From Rhytidiadelphus loreus (taxonomy: Eukaryota; Streptophyta; Bryopsida; Hypnales; Hylocomiaceae): DNA of 64,000 nt. The notes under the pieces were generated by a model, which had not been told where the DNA came from, did not search any database, and saw nothing but the letters and a program-made list of their open reading frames with translations. Below are positions 1 through 12,896 of this stretch, one piece after another. The DNA is taken from assembly GCA_947034895.1 (NCBI GenBank), contig OX344765.1, positions 11,971,001 to 12,035,000 of the forward strand, written 5' to 3'. Position numbers and translations under genes: made by a program. Numbering within the stretch: position 1 is the first letter of the stretch; the number at the start of each line of letters is the position of its first letter.

Positions 1-3000
1 TTATAGAAGTCTCGATGTGGTGCACTTTTTTGTGCCAAAAACTCGCGATCAGCATTTAACATGAGATGAAGACTAAACTTCTGAGAAATTAGCCACAAAA
101 AATTATCAAGTTTTCATTCTTGAACAATAATATGCATCATACTATAATGTACACTTTTATATAATAAGCATTTACCTGTTCCAATAGTTTCAATCGGCGG
201 TGGCACAATGTTCGTACATTTCCAAGGGCTATTATTCTTAAAATACGATGCATATCTGTAAAAAATGATGTAGCGTCGTGTATGGGAAAAAGTTCAGTGG
301 TTTCTGCAATCATTAAAAAAAATGTAGATTATTCATGATTTGAACATAGATATCTAAAAAAAAGAGAAGAAGAAAAAAAACTTTGACCAAACCAACTTTA
401 GATATAAATTAAAATTTCTTTAGGATAGTTTTACTGACTTTTTTTAACTAATAATACTTCAAAAAGATATTATAGGAGGATCTTGGTATCTTAGGGCTAT
501 GAGGTGAGAAAGACAATGTCTCAATTCTTCAATTATTCTAAAGTTCAATACCACTTTTTAAGTTCTAAACCTTCTCCAATATTTTCTTTCTTTCCACTCT
601 TTGAGAATTTCTTCTTCTATCCTCATTAGCCATGGATCCAAGAAAAAAAATGCATTTTTGTTGTTCTTGCTCTTTTAATACAAAGATATAGAAATTCATC
701 ATGATGATAGAAAAGAAATGATAAAAACTAATTTTAACTAATTTTGAATAATTTTGCCTACAAATATATAATGGCCATTATTGATTTAATGTTAACTTTT
801 GGTAAATCAATTGTAAATGTTAGGACAAATGAGAAACTTTTTTTATGACAAATGAGAAAGCTACGTCCATAAGATTTTTGCAAAAACATACTATTTTTTC
901 TAAGCATTAAAACTAACTAACATACATATCAAATATAAAAGCAATCAAGGAAATAAAAAATTTGACCAAATAGCTTTGTCTTCTTTCTAAGGCAAAAATG
1001 GACTCTCCAATTGAAAACTAAGCCTCAATATTCTTAAATTTTGAATATTCAATAGTTGAAATAGTTGAAAGCAGTTGAATATTGTTGTAGAGTTGGATTT
1101 CCATTTTTGGTCAATTAGCCCCACTCCTAAACAAAATTCCAATTTTATGATGCAAAATTTTCAAAAATCTCTAATTGTAAGTATTTCAAATATAAACTAG
1201 GACATAGAACTCATAACTTTTATATGAAGCTATTATCCCCTCAAAATTATTAGTCAACCTATTTTAAAAAATTGTTTGGCCAAGGGAGTGAGACTCATTT
1301 TTGAAATGCCAAAAAGTCAATAGTATAAAGAAAGAAATGATCGAATCTCTACTAACTAAGCTCTTTGATTATCCCATACCATTTGTGAGCTCTAGCTCTC
1401 TAAACCTCCATAAGAAATTCATGACAACACCATATGGGCATCTTTGAGGCACCCAACAACCTTCTCAAATAGGCCCCCTAAAAGTCAATTGATTTTCAGC
1501 CCAAATTGCCATGTATACATTTCTAAGAATTGTTGCACTATCCCCTCACTATCCCTTCAAAAGCTCTAATTCTTAGGTTAGAGTCAATCTAATTTCAAGA
1601 TTTAATAAGGTAAACCAGCCTATGACAGGCCAAGTGCCTAATACAGACATCTATAAGATGACCCATTACGGTTTTCCATCAATGTGTTCTAGGTTTTTTC
1701 TTGATTAATGTAAGCAAAACTTCATTAGGTAAGTTGATGGCTGAAATCAATGTTTTGTATGATGGTGATGGAGATGTTAGAGACTGTTTTAGGAACTCGT
1801 CCCTTTCTAGTGTAATTTATTACATGAACTAATTTTTTTTATTCCTTTATGTCATGTCCATGTTAGAAAATATTTCAACCATGTTAGGAAATATTGTAAC
1901 TGCATTGGGTGGTTTGATGACCACCATGGGTATAGTTTTTGATGGTTGTGGGATAGTCTACAGACTATTTTGAGCCATTTGGCCAGTTCACTTCAAAAAT
2001 CTGTAACGAATTCATACTTTGTCAAAAAAATAAAATTTCAATTGTTCTACCAATTTTTCATGTTTGCCTTTACATGAAAAAAAAAATTCAAAATTTCAAA
2101 TATGTCAACAAGGCAAACTAGGCAATCTGCCTGTCATAGGCTGGTTTACCTTAGTACTTGGAACTTTGGATGCACAATGAAGTGACCCTTAGGTGAACTT
2201 GACATAAATATCTAGTCCTATTTTTTATGCCTTTTCTTCAAGGCAAACAATAAAAAGACAATATGAGTGCCCTAGAATGTTTTTTAGTGAAAATTTTGCC
2301 TAAATCCCCTGAAACAAATACTATGAAAACTGAAAACTTTCTTCTACAAAAGCAAAGACTTCACATTCCATCCAAATGATCACCTTCAAGATTACATCAA
2401 GCACAACCTTGTTAAAAAAATATCAATTTTTCATTTGTATTACCTTGCTAACCTTGTTCAAAAACTACCAAATTTTTCAAGGCAGGCATAAATTAAAGCC
2501 CACGTTATCATCATGATCGTACCTTGTCCATCAGCATAAACTCGCATGACACCATCCACCATTTTGAAGACATGCTGTCCAGACACAAAAATTGACCGTA
2601 AGCTTCTTTCAATTGTCTCCGAATTACAAGAAACTTTGTCTCTGTTTCTGGAGTTTGGGTGACTGATGTTTCATAGTCAGTCATCCAAACTTATTCAAAG
2701 ACACTAAATGCCACATTTAACTACTTCTACACAAATCGGTGAATTCTGTACAAAACATGTAGAGATCTCTTGTTGATGTTTGTATAGATCTTCCAATGTT
2801 TTGCATAGTCTCCTAACAATCATATTTTTTTTATTAATTATTACTTTTGAACTTTGAAAAGTCTAGAAGTAGTTGAATGTGACATCTGAAGAAATCTTTG
2901 CATGATTTAAAGCAAACAAAAACTTACAATAGTCAACTAAATGACAGATTAAGAATTTCAGTCACAACCGATAAGAGATATGGACTCAGTCCATTACACA

Positions 3001-5550
3001 CATACACTGGATGCTGCTTCGGGAACGAATTGGAAAGGATCAGTAACATCCGAATTGGAAGTCCCCGAAATTTCATTCGCATCTTCTTTCGCACATTCCT
3101 CTTTTTGCCACGGTTGCACTGTTTCTTGAAAGAGGTACTTTAACCGCATAGCCAAACATTCTTGCAGTAACTTGCACACCTCCTCTTCTTCCATCGACGG
3201 TACCTCTGCTTCATATTAAACATTAAAACATGAGTTTTGTTTGCAAGGAATTGAAGCTAGGCAAGCTCACTTTCTAAGTCGATGAGACGAAGGTAGAGTT
3301 GAGAGTTATTCTATCTCCAATCAATCGGCACTTCATTCGTGTTGGTGGTTTTGTGTTTGAGGTAATTTGATTCTTCTTCTAGTTTTGTTTGTGAAGAACA
3401 TGAAGAAGTAGAGGAAGAGTCATGAATGATCTCATCAGTCGAAGAAAGGAGATCTTCGGGCACCATGCTCTGTCGGACTCGGACTGTAGCTTGGTACTCC
3501 AGGACCTCCCTAATGCAATAAACCTCTCTAATGTAATGTGCATCACTAATGAAAACCTTTCTACTGTATCACTAAAGCAAATCTGGTGTATGACTGAGAC
3601 TTTGAGGAAAGCATTGGTCAAAGTTGTCATGTGAGTCCACTCGTAGATCATTTCATTGGTTTACGAAGACCATGTTTTCACTAGTGGATGTGTTTATTGG
3701 TCCAATTTCTGTAGACATTTGGAACTGAAGCACTTTGTAAGAAGGTGTAACCTGTGGGTGAGACAATGAGTCTGATGAATTGCTCTTGTTCAGGCTCCTT
3801 GCGAAGAATGTCGGCCGCAATTGGATCGGGCTTGTGCATGCTACGGATATCTCCGGGGATCGTGTGAGACCTCAGTTTGTTAGAAAGGGATTTATCTGTC
3901 GGTGATTTTGGGTCCACATTCGCATCCGATGTAGGTGACCAGGCCCTGGTCATGGGCTCATCCTCCTGCACACAATCAAGCAATTTCATTAAAAATGTAA
4001 GAAAAATAATCAATATATCTGAACCACAAAGATGCCAAATTTGTCAAGAGAGACCGCACACCGAAGTACACAGCACAATGTGAAGTACGAGAACCTCATC
4101 CCGAGTACACCAGCATAGCCTCATCTGCATAGCCTAAGAAATGACTCACAAGAAGATTCACATGACCAATTGTAAGTCATACAATCTCTCCTTGAACTAC
4201 ACACGGACCACATTCCCTCCCACATGCAAGGTTTCAAACCTCTTCATGTAAGAACAAGCATCACGTTAATTAGGTCGGAGGAAAATTAAACCTTAAGCCT
4301 TTGTCGCAGCATCGTGGGCTCCGAGCGAAGCAAATTATTTCCACAAGCCAACCGGACCATCCCATCACCAACGATTTCATCGGCATCCACATGCTCCGTG
4401 CAATCCGCCGTCGCGTTGCTGTCCACTCCGGCCAAGCCCATGACCTCGTCCATGATATAGTTTTGCTCGTCCTCGTTTTGTAAGACATGGTCCTCTTCAT
4501 CGGAGCCTTCCATGTCGGCAAACAACGGAGACTTGGGCGTAGTCGGTCGAATGACAGGAACATGTCGCATCATTGATGGGGATGCGTGACATTGCCAGGG
4601 GGCTGTTGATGAAGAACTACTTGGCTGGGCACCGTTGCCTGCATTGCAAAAACATCAGAATTAGGTCAGTGACCGCATTCTTTGGTTTCATATTGATGTT
4701 TTTAGATTTTGAAATCGGAAATACTATCTAGTGTAATTGCAATACAAATGCTTGATGAAAAAATCTGTGAAATTGTTCGACATACACCATCCTAGGGAAA
4801 ATTATAGATGACCTAAAAGTAGGAGAACACCCATGAAAATGTAACAAATTGAAAAGGCCTGCAGAAATCAGTTAACAATCATACACGGAAGTTTGTAGCT
4901 GGTTTATGTGGGGAATGAAAGACCGTCTCGAATTACCTTGGTCTGTGATAGTGAATTACCTTGGTTATGGTTTAGGGTCACAAATTAACAGTCTATTTCT
5001 ATTTGAGAGTTACGCAGACTTAAAACGTGACACCCAGCCTCCTTGGCTAACTTTTAAGAATCAAAGTTTACCTGTTTGAGACCCCCACATCAAGATCTCG
5101 AAGACATTGTCTCAAATGCTGAAACGATCTGCCTCCTCTCTCGATACGAAACCTCTCAATACAAACGTGAGACAACTATTTACATTTATACGTACCATCT
5201 CGATGAGTTTGAACTCTTGGGAGCCACGCGGGCATACTACTGACCGCACTAAACAAATCTTCGTTGTCGGCAAACGTAGAGTACGAAGGTGTAAGAGCAT
5301 TATGGCACCCATCAGCTGCAGCATTTGCCCCTGGATCAGCACTCCCGGCGTCTTGGCGGCTGGAATTATGTAGACGGGCAATCCTTTTCGCTCTCTTCAC
5401 CCGTCGTCGTCGGTTCAGTTCCTCCAACTCGAGGCGAGTTTGCATCTGCTCCAAAATTCGCATATGCACTAAATACGCAGACGCTGCGGCGAGGCCAGCC
5501 CCCACTATCGCTCCAAGCAACACCCACGTCTTTGCACTGGAATCCTCCAT
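1..5550 (-). CDS. AMPD: AMP deaminase, N-terminal part (7 exons, 3' end outside the window)
   Basis: AMP deaminase converts AMP to IMP plus ammonia in purine metabolism; the plant enzyme (Arabidopsis FAC1) is membrane-anchored. Exons, in coding order: 5196-5550, 4292-4638, 3752-3965, 3006-3205, 2523-2574, 176-303 and 1-80, all with GT-AG junctions and consistent phase, giving 458 codons before the edge. Residues about 8-29 form one membrane segment (WVLLGAIVGAGLAAASAYLV), followed by an Arg/Lys-rich stretch. Next comes a low-complexity, Ser/acidic linker containing RPTTPKSP. Conserved family blocks follow: PDPIAADILRKEPEQE (about 280-295), LLQECLAMRLKYLFQET, VFKMVDGVMRVYAD, NVRTLCHRRLKLLEQ and LMLNADREFLAQKSAPHRDF. 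The ATG at 5548-5550 directly precedes the anchor. The His-rich zinc ligand motif that follows in the family lies just beyond base 1, so catalytic integrity cannot be judged. The comparison with the Arabidopsis protein is from memory. Confidence 0.95.
304..2522 (-). other. Long intron 5 of the AMP deaminase gene
   Basis: This 2.2-kb AT-rich intron separates the exon ending YADGQ from the exon beginning ETTELFPIHDA. It is flanked by GT (2521-2522) and AG on the minus strand. It holds no coding exon that I can find and is much longer than the other introns of the gene. The excess length is partly explained by the inverted-repeat element at 1606-2153. Confidence 0.85.
1606..2153. mobile_element. 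TA-flanked terminal-inverted-repeat element in the AMPD intron
   Basis: The two ends, 1606-1630 and 2129-2153, are perfect 25-bp inverted copies (one end reads TAAGGTAAACCAGCC and continues to GACAGGC). Similarity continues imperfectly for some 10 bp inward. The outermost TA on each side can be read as a TA target duplication, which would suit a Tc1/mariner or Stowaway-like non-autonomous element of about 544 bp. There is no transposase ORF. The superfamily is an inference, because TA is palindromic and could belong to the repeat itself. Confidence 0.6.
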
Positions 5551-7604
5551 TCAAGGATCGAAATCTATCCAATACAATTGCAGTGTCGAGAAAACTCTAC
5601 AGTAACGCTGGTAACACTATCAATCCATGCAAATGGCATGTCTTTTGGTGATCGAACGGTGAAGCTCATGAAGGTGAAACTTGTTGTTGGTCTCTTTTTG
5701 TTGAAGATTAACAGGTTGACAACTACAAAGTATAATTCTACCTTCAGCCATTTCTGTGAATCGATTGTGGATTGCTTCGTATTGTTGTACTCATGGCAGA
5801 TAAATACTGAATGGGAATCATAACTTTGACCTTCTTTAAGTTTAGGGTTTGTTTACCCAAGGTGCCATTGCAGTGTCCACAAGACATTGTGTGACACAGG
5901 CATTACATACTTATAAAAAAAACAGACTCTTATTGAATATCCTTATCGTGTACTTCCATAGTGTGCAAATGTTTAATTTCTTTAGTTTTGTGTGGGATGT
6001 TGGTTGCAATTTGCTTTGATTTTGTCATGGGAAAATGAGGCTTGATGCAACTGTAGCAATAGATGGAGAGGTTTGTGTTGGATTCTGGTTGCAATTTGAG
6101 TTTCATTGTATGTAAGGAATTGGACGTAATTTAGGGTCAGCAATCGAGTTTGGGTATTGAAAAGGAAGAGTGCCCTCCCTTCTCTTTCTTATTGAAGATG
6201 ATTGCCATGGCAATTGCTGGAAGATAGTGTGACAGCTTTTTTTTACTGTTAGTGTTGGATTTGAAGTAAAATTACAGTTAGGTTAGCCAAAGACAAAGAA
6301 AGGGGTCCTTTTAAGATGGTGTGTTGAAAAGCCACCCATTTACAATGTGTCATTCAAATATATGTGACTTGTTAGAAAATAATTGTAAGTTGAAAAATGC
6401 TCCTATGAGATACATTAATAGTAGATGCAGTAATCATGGTTCAAGGGCAATCCAAAGCTCTTCACAAAAATAAAAAAACATTAGGATATGACTTGACACG
6501 ATGTGATATACTGATATATGGCAATATAGAAAGATTATAGTTTGTAACAAATTTTAGACATTCACCATTCACCAATGTGACAATGTAACTTACTTTAGAA
6601 TTCTTTTTTGACAAGAAGAAATAGAAATTAAAGACAATCAAATGTGTGCATTGGCACATGGAGATTATCTTGATTTGGTGTTGAGATTGTCGTTCCCATG
6701 GTTCCCATTTTTAAAATGTTGATAATAGGCAAAATTTGCACAACTAATTTTCAAGATGGTTGTTTTTCTTTGATACTTAATTAGTGAGTTTATTGAATAA
6801 TGCACACATTGCCATTTTTGGTTTTCAACTTGTCCGCCCTAGATTTAATTTTTAATGTTGATAACATGCAAAATTTATGCAAACTAATTTTTCAAGATGA
6901 CCGTTTTTCCTAATAATGTTGATAACACGCAAAACTTGTGCAAACTAATTTTCCAAGATGACCGTTTTTCCTAATACTTAATTAGTAAGTTTATTGAATA
7001 ATGCCTAGATTGCCAAGACAACTGCTTTTCCTTGATGAATTTATTGAATACTAGTAATGTTTGGATTGCCACACCCAACTTGTACAACTAATTTTTGTTA
7101 AGTAGAATTGTTAAATATAATAATAATTGTTTGAAAGGGCTTAAATAACAATGTTTCAAATTCACTGAGTGTATTTGCTATCAATTACACTAAAATGCTC
7201 ACCTCTCTCTCATTAAATCTGAAAGAAATTTCTACTACTCTCTAATTTTGATTCTAGCAAAAAGTTATAATGAAAAGGGAAATTTGATCAGAATTATTGT
7301 AGCCCACAGAAGTTGCACTGAGAAGAATAATTGTCTCGTCTTTTAATTACTACTTTTAATTATATACAACTGCTCTCCACAATGGGCATGGGTAAATGCA
7401 ACCATTGCTGGAAAAGAAAGTTACCATAAAATTTGCCTCTAATTAGCAGCTTAGAAGACTGGATCTATTCCTGCAAAAATGGAGAAAGCTCATGGCCTCT
7501 CCTGAAGAATGGAAAATATTCTGCGACAATCAATTTTCTGTCCTAAAATTTACAATGTTACTTGGCTCCTCCAATCTTCAATCCTATTCAACAATCCTGT
7601 GCCC
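5551..7604. other. Intergenic region between AMPD and the MATE gene
   Basis: This region contains the AMPD promoter and 5' leader (right of 5550) and the 3' end of the MATE transcript (left of 7605). The bases just right of 5550 are moderately GC-rich, then composition falls. No credible gene was found; the small plus-strand frames at 5264-5823 are antisense shadows of AMPD exon 1 and its leader. The only clear internal structure is the degenerate repeat at about 6715-7090. Confidence 0.6.
6715..7090. repeat. Degenerate tandem repeat, AT-rich
   Basis: Several imperfect copies of a unit containing GTTGATAACA(C/T)GCAAAA, then CAAACTAATTTT, CAAGATG(A/G), GTTTTTC and TTTATTGAATAATGC. Copies begin near 6717, 6856 and 6917, with a worn copy to about 7090. 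Spacing is irregular, so this is an old local duplication and not a satellite. Confidence 0.55.
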
Positions 7605-10600
7605 TCAGGACTCGAGGAACACATGGTTTTCAACATCATCTTCATTCAAGAAAGTCCATGGCCCAGCAGCAGTTCCAATCCTGCACTCACAAGGTCAACA
7701 TATAAGTAACCAAAAGTTAGGAAATGATTCCAGCTCTTGCATGAAATGGAGGTTCAAGTTTTTAATGCAAAAAGAAAAATTCCATCAGTGACTTAAAAAA
7801 AGAGATTCAGCTTTTCCAATCAGTATGCCTGAAAAGCTGAAACTAAGGTGGAGAGCTCTGTCAGCTATTTCAATGATCATATTGAGCAATTATTCTAATA
7901 GATAACCCTACAAGATGAAGCATAATTTGCCTCCAAGATAACATTAGGAAGAAAAGAATACCTCCAGAACCCAACAGCCAATCGTAAACTCATTACGACA
8001 GTTAATCCCATCCAAACCCCCATAAGGCCCCAAAGTTGAGGCACTATGAAGAGCAATGCAGCTGAAGGTACTGCAACCAGTATCTGCAAACCAGGACACA
8101 ACAATGTACATCATTTTCCCCATTATTAATCCCTACAAGTCCAAGAGAAGACCCTTGTTGGGCATTTGGGCATGGTATATCTTATTTTTAACACCTTCTT
8201 TCATTTGGTTTTAGTTACTTTTTGACCAACACATGCTTTGTTCTTCACTGATTGTAGTGGTATGATATTTGACCCTTGCTAAATTCTAGTTTTCATAAGA
8301 CAATCAATCAAATTGGTCATTTCAAAACCATGAAATCTCAGGCCTTCAAAGGGTAAAAGAACAATGCAGCTTTACTGATAACTTGAATAATAGAGATACT
8401 CACCATTGAGTAAGCAGCATAAGCAAAGTCCGATGCTCCATAATGGAGGCCATCAAAGACAAAAGCTAATGAATTGATTGGTTGAGTTAATGCAACAAAC
8501 TGCAAGCCAAAACATTATTGTTATTCCAATAAAGTCACCTTCAGTGTATATCTTTGCAAAGAGGATCACATTAACACGAGTAACTGTAACACATGCTGAT
8601 CTTTGGGTAATCCCTAATAAATTGAACACTCACCACAACTTAAAGAGCTTAAGCAGGACAACATGATGAGAAACTCATAGCACAAGCCATATTATTAAGG
8701 AATGAGGACATATGAAGAATAACATACCGGAATGAGACCCTTCACAACATTCAAAACAACAGCATCTGTACTGAACACCCTGGAGAATGCAGGCATGGTT
8801 GCTCCCAACAACACGGCTATAAACAATCCAAAAAGGAATCCAATCTGCAATTTCATGTTCAAATCATTGCATTAGTAGCCAGCTATCAGGAAAGGAAAGT
8901 AACCAATTGAAAAGAAAAGAAAACTTGATGCCACAACTATTTTCTTTTAAAGGCAAACATCAACAAAAGGTCCATATTGGGGCTCACAAATGCACCCCCT
9001 TTCACAGCAATTGACACCTCTCACACATTATTAAGGGTTTCAGAAAGCCACCTGTAAAATCCGAAAAGAAGCCTCCCTGGCCCGCTTGTACTCAAACTTG
9101 GCAAAGGCAGTAGCAATTATTGCCTGAATACAAACACATAGAGATAAGAACCTGGTGTCACTCACCTGAAGGATGAGACTGCACTTGAGGGCAAAAAGAA
9201 ACATCTCTAAAAGAGAGAAGACAACAAAAGGTTGTAAGAAGCAGGTACTTTGGTACAAACCTGCCCAGCCAAAGCAATGGAATCAGAGAGCAAGGATGCT
9301 GCAAGCCATATTTGCAAACAGATCTGATGGCCAGCCATTGGAATTGCGCCTTGCCTTGCAGCCATGGATGTTGCCAATGTCATCACCAAAAGAATAGCTA
9401 TGGTTCTCACCAGCAGGTATCCACCTGCAGCATGACCATCATTTTCATAAGGTAGAGGACACTAAAACTGTTAGAGACCTGTTCCTGTCTACTAAGCTTA
9501 TTGACTGGCCCTGTTACCCAAAACTCATCTGCATATACTCTTGGTTGGCCTTCAATCAGAAAGTTGGGTGCAAGCATGACTTGGCTAAATGTTTATAGCC
9601 ACTCATCTTAGAATGGAAATGGGGTTGTCTACTGTCCCATCAATAATGGTCTCAACCTCCCACTTTGAGATTGCATAAGAAATTCATGCATTGTAATAAA
9701 AATTAGATCTCAGGGGAGTTTGGCTCTTGTGCCCAAAGTGATCTCTCCACAACTCTATATTAATCTCCTAATTAAAGCACACTCCTACATATTGGTTAAA
9801 ATGCCAAGAATAAAGAAAAGAAAATCCTAAGATACATTACACCTATGAAACAGAAAGGTGATGGAAGAGTGCAGCATCAGCTAGTTTTACCAGATTTCAA
9901 GAATCGACTCAGTCGCAAATCTTCCAGTCGAGGAGGTAGTAAGTTAACCTTGAGAGCTAAGACCCAAAGTAGCAATCCCACAATTATATACCTGGCACAA
10001 GCAATGTCCCCATAAATACAATATATGTAAGAAAAAGAAATAAGACACACCCACACCCACACAAAAAAAGAAAGTAAAATCAAAATCAAAATCAATCATC
10101 ACTGAAGCTTAAAGGCAGATATAATTCCTGAAAGAAGAGACAAAAAGCAAGCAAAGCACTTACTGTGAGATGATTGTGGCAATGGCAGCCCCACGTACAC
10201 CGAGCTTCAATGTAAAGATCAGAATAGGATCCAAAATAATGTTGACAAGGTTTCCTGCCACTGCAATCAGTAGAGGACAATAAGCCCAAGTAGAAACAGT
10301 ACAACAGGACTCTGATCCCTTCAAACTCAATATTCAAAAAGTAGGCTTCACATAATTTAGGCAACTGAAGAAACACAATGCTCACTTACTAGTCACATAA
10401 AGTGGAGTTTTGGTATCCTTGAAACCACGAAAAACACCCTGAACAGCCAAAGCAACCACCACAGCTGGAGCACCAATGGCTCTTAACATCAAATACTGAG
10501 AAGCTGGTTGTCGCATGGGGGAGGACTGCAATATCCATTCAACATTATCAATCAGTATCCCATTCTCCATCCATTGCCAAAAGGAACTTATCCTCAAACA

Positions 10601-12896
10601 GCAAGCAAGGACAAGAGTAAGTACATGAATATCAGCAGCAACTCCCAAACATGTAGGTCAGGTTTGAGTGATTCTCTCACAGGGATCCTATTTCTTATCA
10701 GGGACTCTCGTGGTGTCCAATTACTACACCATTGCACCCCAGTAAAGAAAAGCTAAGAGAAATTCAATTACGTATAGGATGTACACTACCAAAGGGCCAT
10801 TTTAGATTGCAAAAGTTGCAGTAACAAGATTCAGATAACAAGTCAATCATTGCAAATCTGACACCTATGGTGCATTTGAGTTCACAACTGTCCAATCCAC
10901 CAGAAAAAGGGTAACGTGCAACCTTATTATCTCAAGTATTTTTTGCATGCAGCATAGGAGTCATTTAAGTGCCACCTCTTTGTGCTCCTATGATATGACA
11001 CTACACTGATTTCTCCTACTAGTGCATGCTACTACGAAATGAACTTACATGTGGTCATAACTCCTTACAGGGGAGGAATTTTTTAATCCATTGTACATTG
11101 TAAGTGTACTAGTCACTAATAGCACTAATAGGACAAATCAGTGTAGTGTAAAGTTGACAAAATAAGGTTAACAAATTATACGCTCGAATCTAAGAAACAT
11201 TCATATGTAGTTATATTAGAGAATGACAAACTTACCTCATTAACACCCATCACTGTCAAGATTGGACCGGCGAAAAACGCAAGAATGAAAGCTTCTCCCA
11301 GCCCTAGGAGTGTGCCAAGAACGAGAGCGGACGAAACGGAAGGAAGACAAGGCTTTTCATTTGCGATATTTGTTACTGGAGATTCCTGGCGCTCCTCATT
11401 CCCGTTTAAAGCTGCAAACAAAACGGACTCAGGCTTTCAGAACGCGAAAAGCTAAAATGCATTCAACCCTCCGAGGAAGAAGAAGCCCATATTTGGTCTC
11501 ATGTATTTTCTTTTAACTGTTTTGAGGAGCTCATATAGAGATTCTAAATTTTTCAAAAACTTATCATTTCCAACCAACACATGCAATGTTCTTCACCCAA
11601 CATAATGACGTAAAATATTCTTCCCAGATATGATCAATTACAATGGTCATATTCAAACTATGAATCCTTCGTCCTTAGAGGGTTGAATACATTTCGGAAA
11701 TATCCCCACTCAAAGAAAGAGAGAATATCCCCACATAATCTTTTTTCAGTGCCAGCTAGACTGACCTTCCATTGATAGCAACCCTTTCAGCTCCAGAGGC
11801 GTTTCAGTGACAACCTCTTTCTCAGAAGCGTCCTCCGCAACAAACGACGTAGTCACATTCAAAAGTGGCAGGTTGAACATCTTGGAAACTAGATTAAAGA
11901 CAGAAATGGAAACACCCACTGCTCCAAGCTCCACTGGACCTGGCATAATCAGACAGTAGAAACTCAGCCCACTTACTGAAACCGAATGAATAATCCATGA
12001 TAATCAATTAGAAGGAGAATCCCCGTATTGTGAAATAAAAAAGCTCCTAGAAATGAAAGCATCGTGATGACCCACAAACCAATAAGATATATGTTTCAGT
12101 ATGACTGTCATTTCTATCGAGTTGCCATAATTTATGAAAACAGGGTTTTCAGTCAAATTGAACTATTTCAGGACCCTTTCAGACAGCATTGTAGAGACCT
12201 TCTCATGACCTTCCCATGATCTTCCTCATGGTTGCAATCATGATAAGGAGGTCTTAGGAAGACCTTAGGAAGACCGTGATTTTAAAGGTCATGAGAAGGT
12301 CTTCATATGGTCTCCCTTCGGTTACAATGACCATACAGAGGTCTCACAGTGCATCATAGAGACGATTATCTTTTATGAGGATGTCCAAAAGTCCCTGAAA
12401 CAGCTTGATTTTACTGAAAGCTCTCTTTAACCCACTACTCTTCACACTTTCATAGAAGTAGGATTCCAGAAAATAATAATGCAAAACTTTCTAATGTACA
12501 GGAGAAGTCATGCAAAAATTAAAACCTATATGTCCAATGAATGCAGTATCCACCAATGAGGCAAGTGGGTCGGAAGCCAAAGCCAAGAGTGCTGGCAATG
12601 CGATGACCGCAATCTCCAAACCAAGCTCATCCGCCTTGGCAACATTGCTGCATTGCCAACAGTCCAAAACACAGTCAGTATTAAGAACTTCAACAAACGA
12701 CACAGCATGTCAAGTAAAATTCCTCCTTCTCCCTCTCATTATTCGAACAAATAGTCTTGTAATGGCAAATAGAATAACCGATTGTTGCTCACCGTAAATT
12801 CTCAAAAAGCCCCCTCAAAGGGCGTCCAGACTTGTTCATAAGCGATCTCTCTCTCTCACTGGGAGACCTCAGACGCAAAGACCCCAAGGACTTCAT
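7605..12896 (-). CDS. MATE-family efflux transporter, DTX44/45/46 (EDS5)-like, 13 exons
   Basis: Multidrug and toxic compound extrusion (MATE) carriers export organic solutes by cation antiport; this plant branch is usually plastid-targeted. Exons: 12793-12896, 12526-12647, 11766-11939, 11236-11411, 10390-10525, 10164-10260, 9891-9991, 9261-9424, 9052-9123, 8728-8844, 8404-8499, 7962-8083 and 7605-7680 (stop TGA). The sum is 1557 nt, 518 aa. Family blocks include DPLASLVDTAFIGHIGPVEL, SKMFNLPLLNVTTSFVAED, RAIGAPAVVVALAVQGVFRG, FKDTKTP, VMTLATSMAARQG, MAGHQICLQIWLA, TQPINSLAFVFDGLHYGASD and a final AAGPWTFL. An acidic loop encoded at the end of exon 3 and start of exon 4 is typical of the branch. 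The start is fixed by an in-frame TGA at 12897-12899 immediately before the ATG. The N-terminus before the first helix is only about 40 residues, basic and Ser/Arg-rich, so a short plastid transit peptide is possible but unproven. Substrate unknown. Confidence 0.95.
10999..11148. mobile_element. Small CACTA-like MITE in intron 4 of the MATE gene
   Basis: The left end reads CACTACACTGATTT and the right end is its exact inverse (AAATCAGTGTAGTG). A looser inverted match follows inward (CTCCTACTAGTGC against GCACTAATAGGAC). The flanking triplets are TGA and TAA, an imperfect 3-bp target duplication. The element is about 150 bp and non-coding. The CACTA assignment rests on the end sequence alone. 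Confidence 0.5.
12146..12420. mobile_element. Inverted-repeat element in intron 2 of the MATE gene
   Basis: The left end TTTTCAGTCAAATTGAACTA and the inverse of the right end CTTTCAGTAAAATCAAGCTG are related imperfect terminal repeats, and both continue into a TTTCAGG block. Inside lies a perfect 17-bp inverted pair, GACCTTCTCATGACCTT at 12196-12212 and its complement at 12285-12301. Between these arms are repeats of AAGACCTTAGG. The structure would fold into a long hairpin. No coding sequence. Confidence 0.5.

Noticed and set aside
5107..5823. Plus-strand open frames of 81-113 codons opposite AMP deaminase exon 1
   Set aside because: The minus strand carries a clear protein with membrane anchor and correct splice sites; the plus frames overlap each other and resemble nothing.
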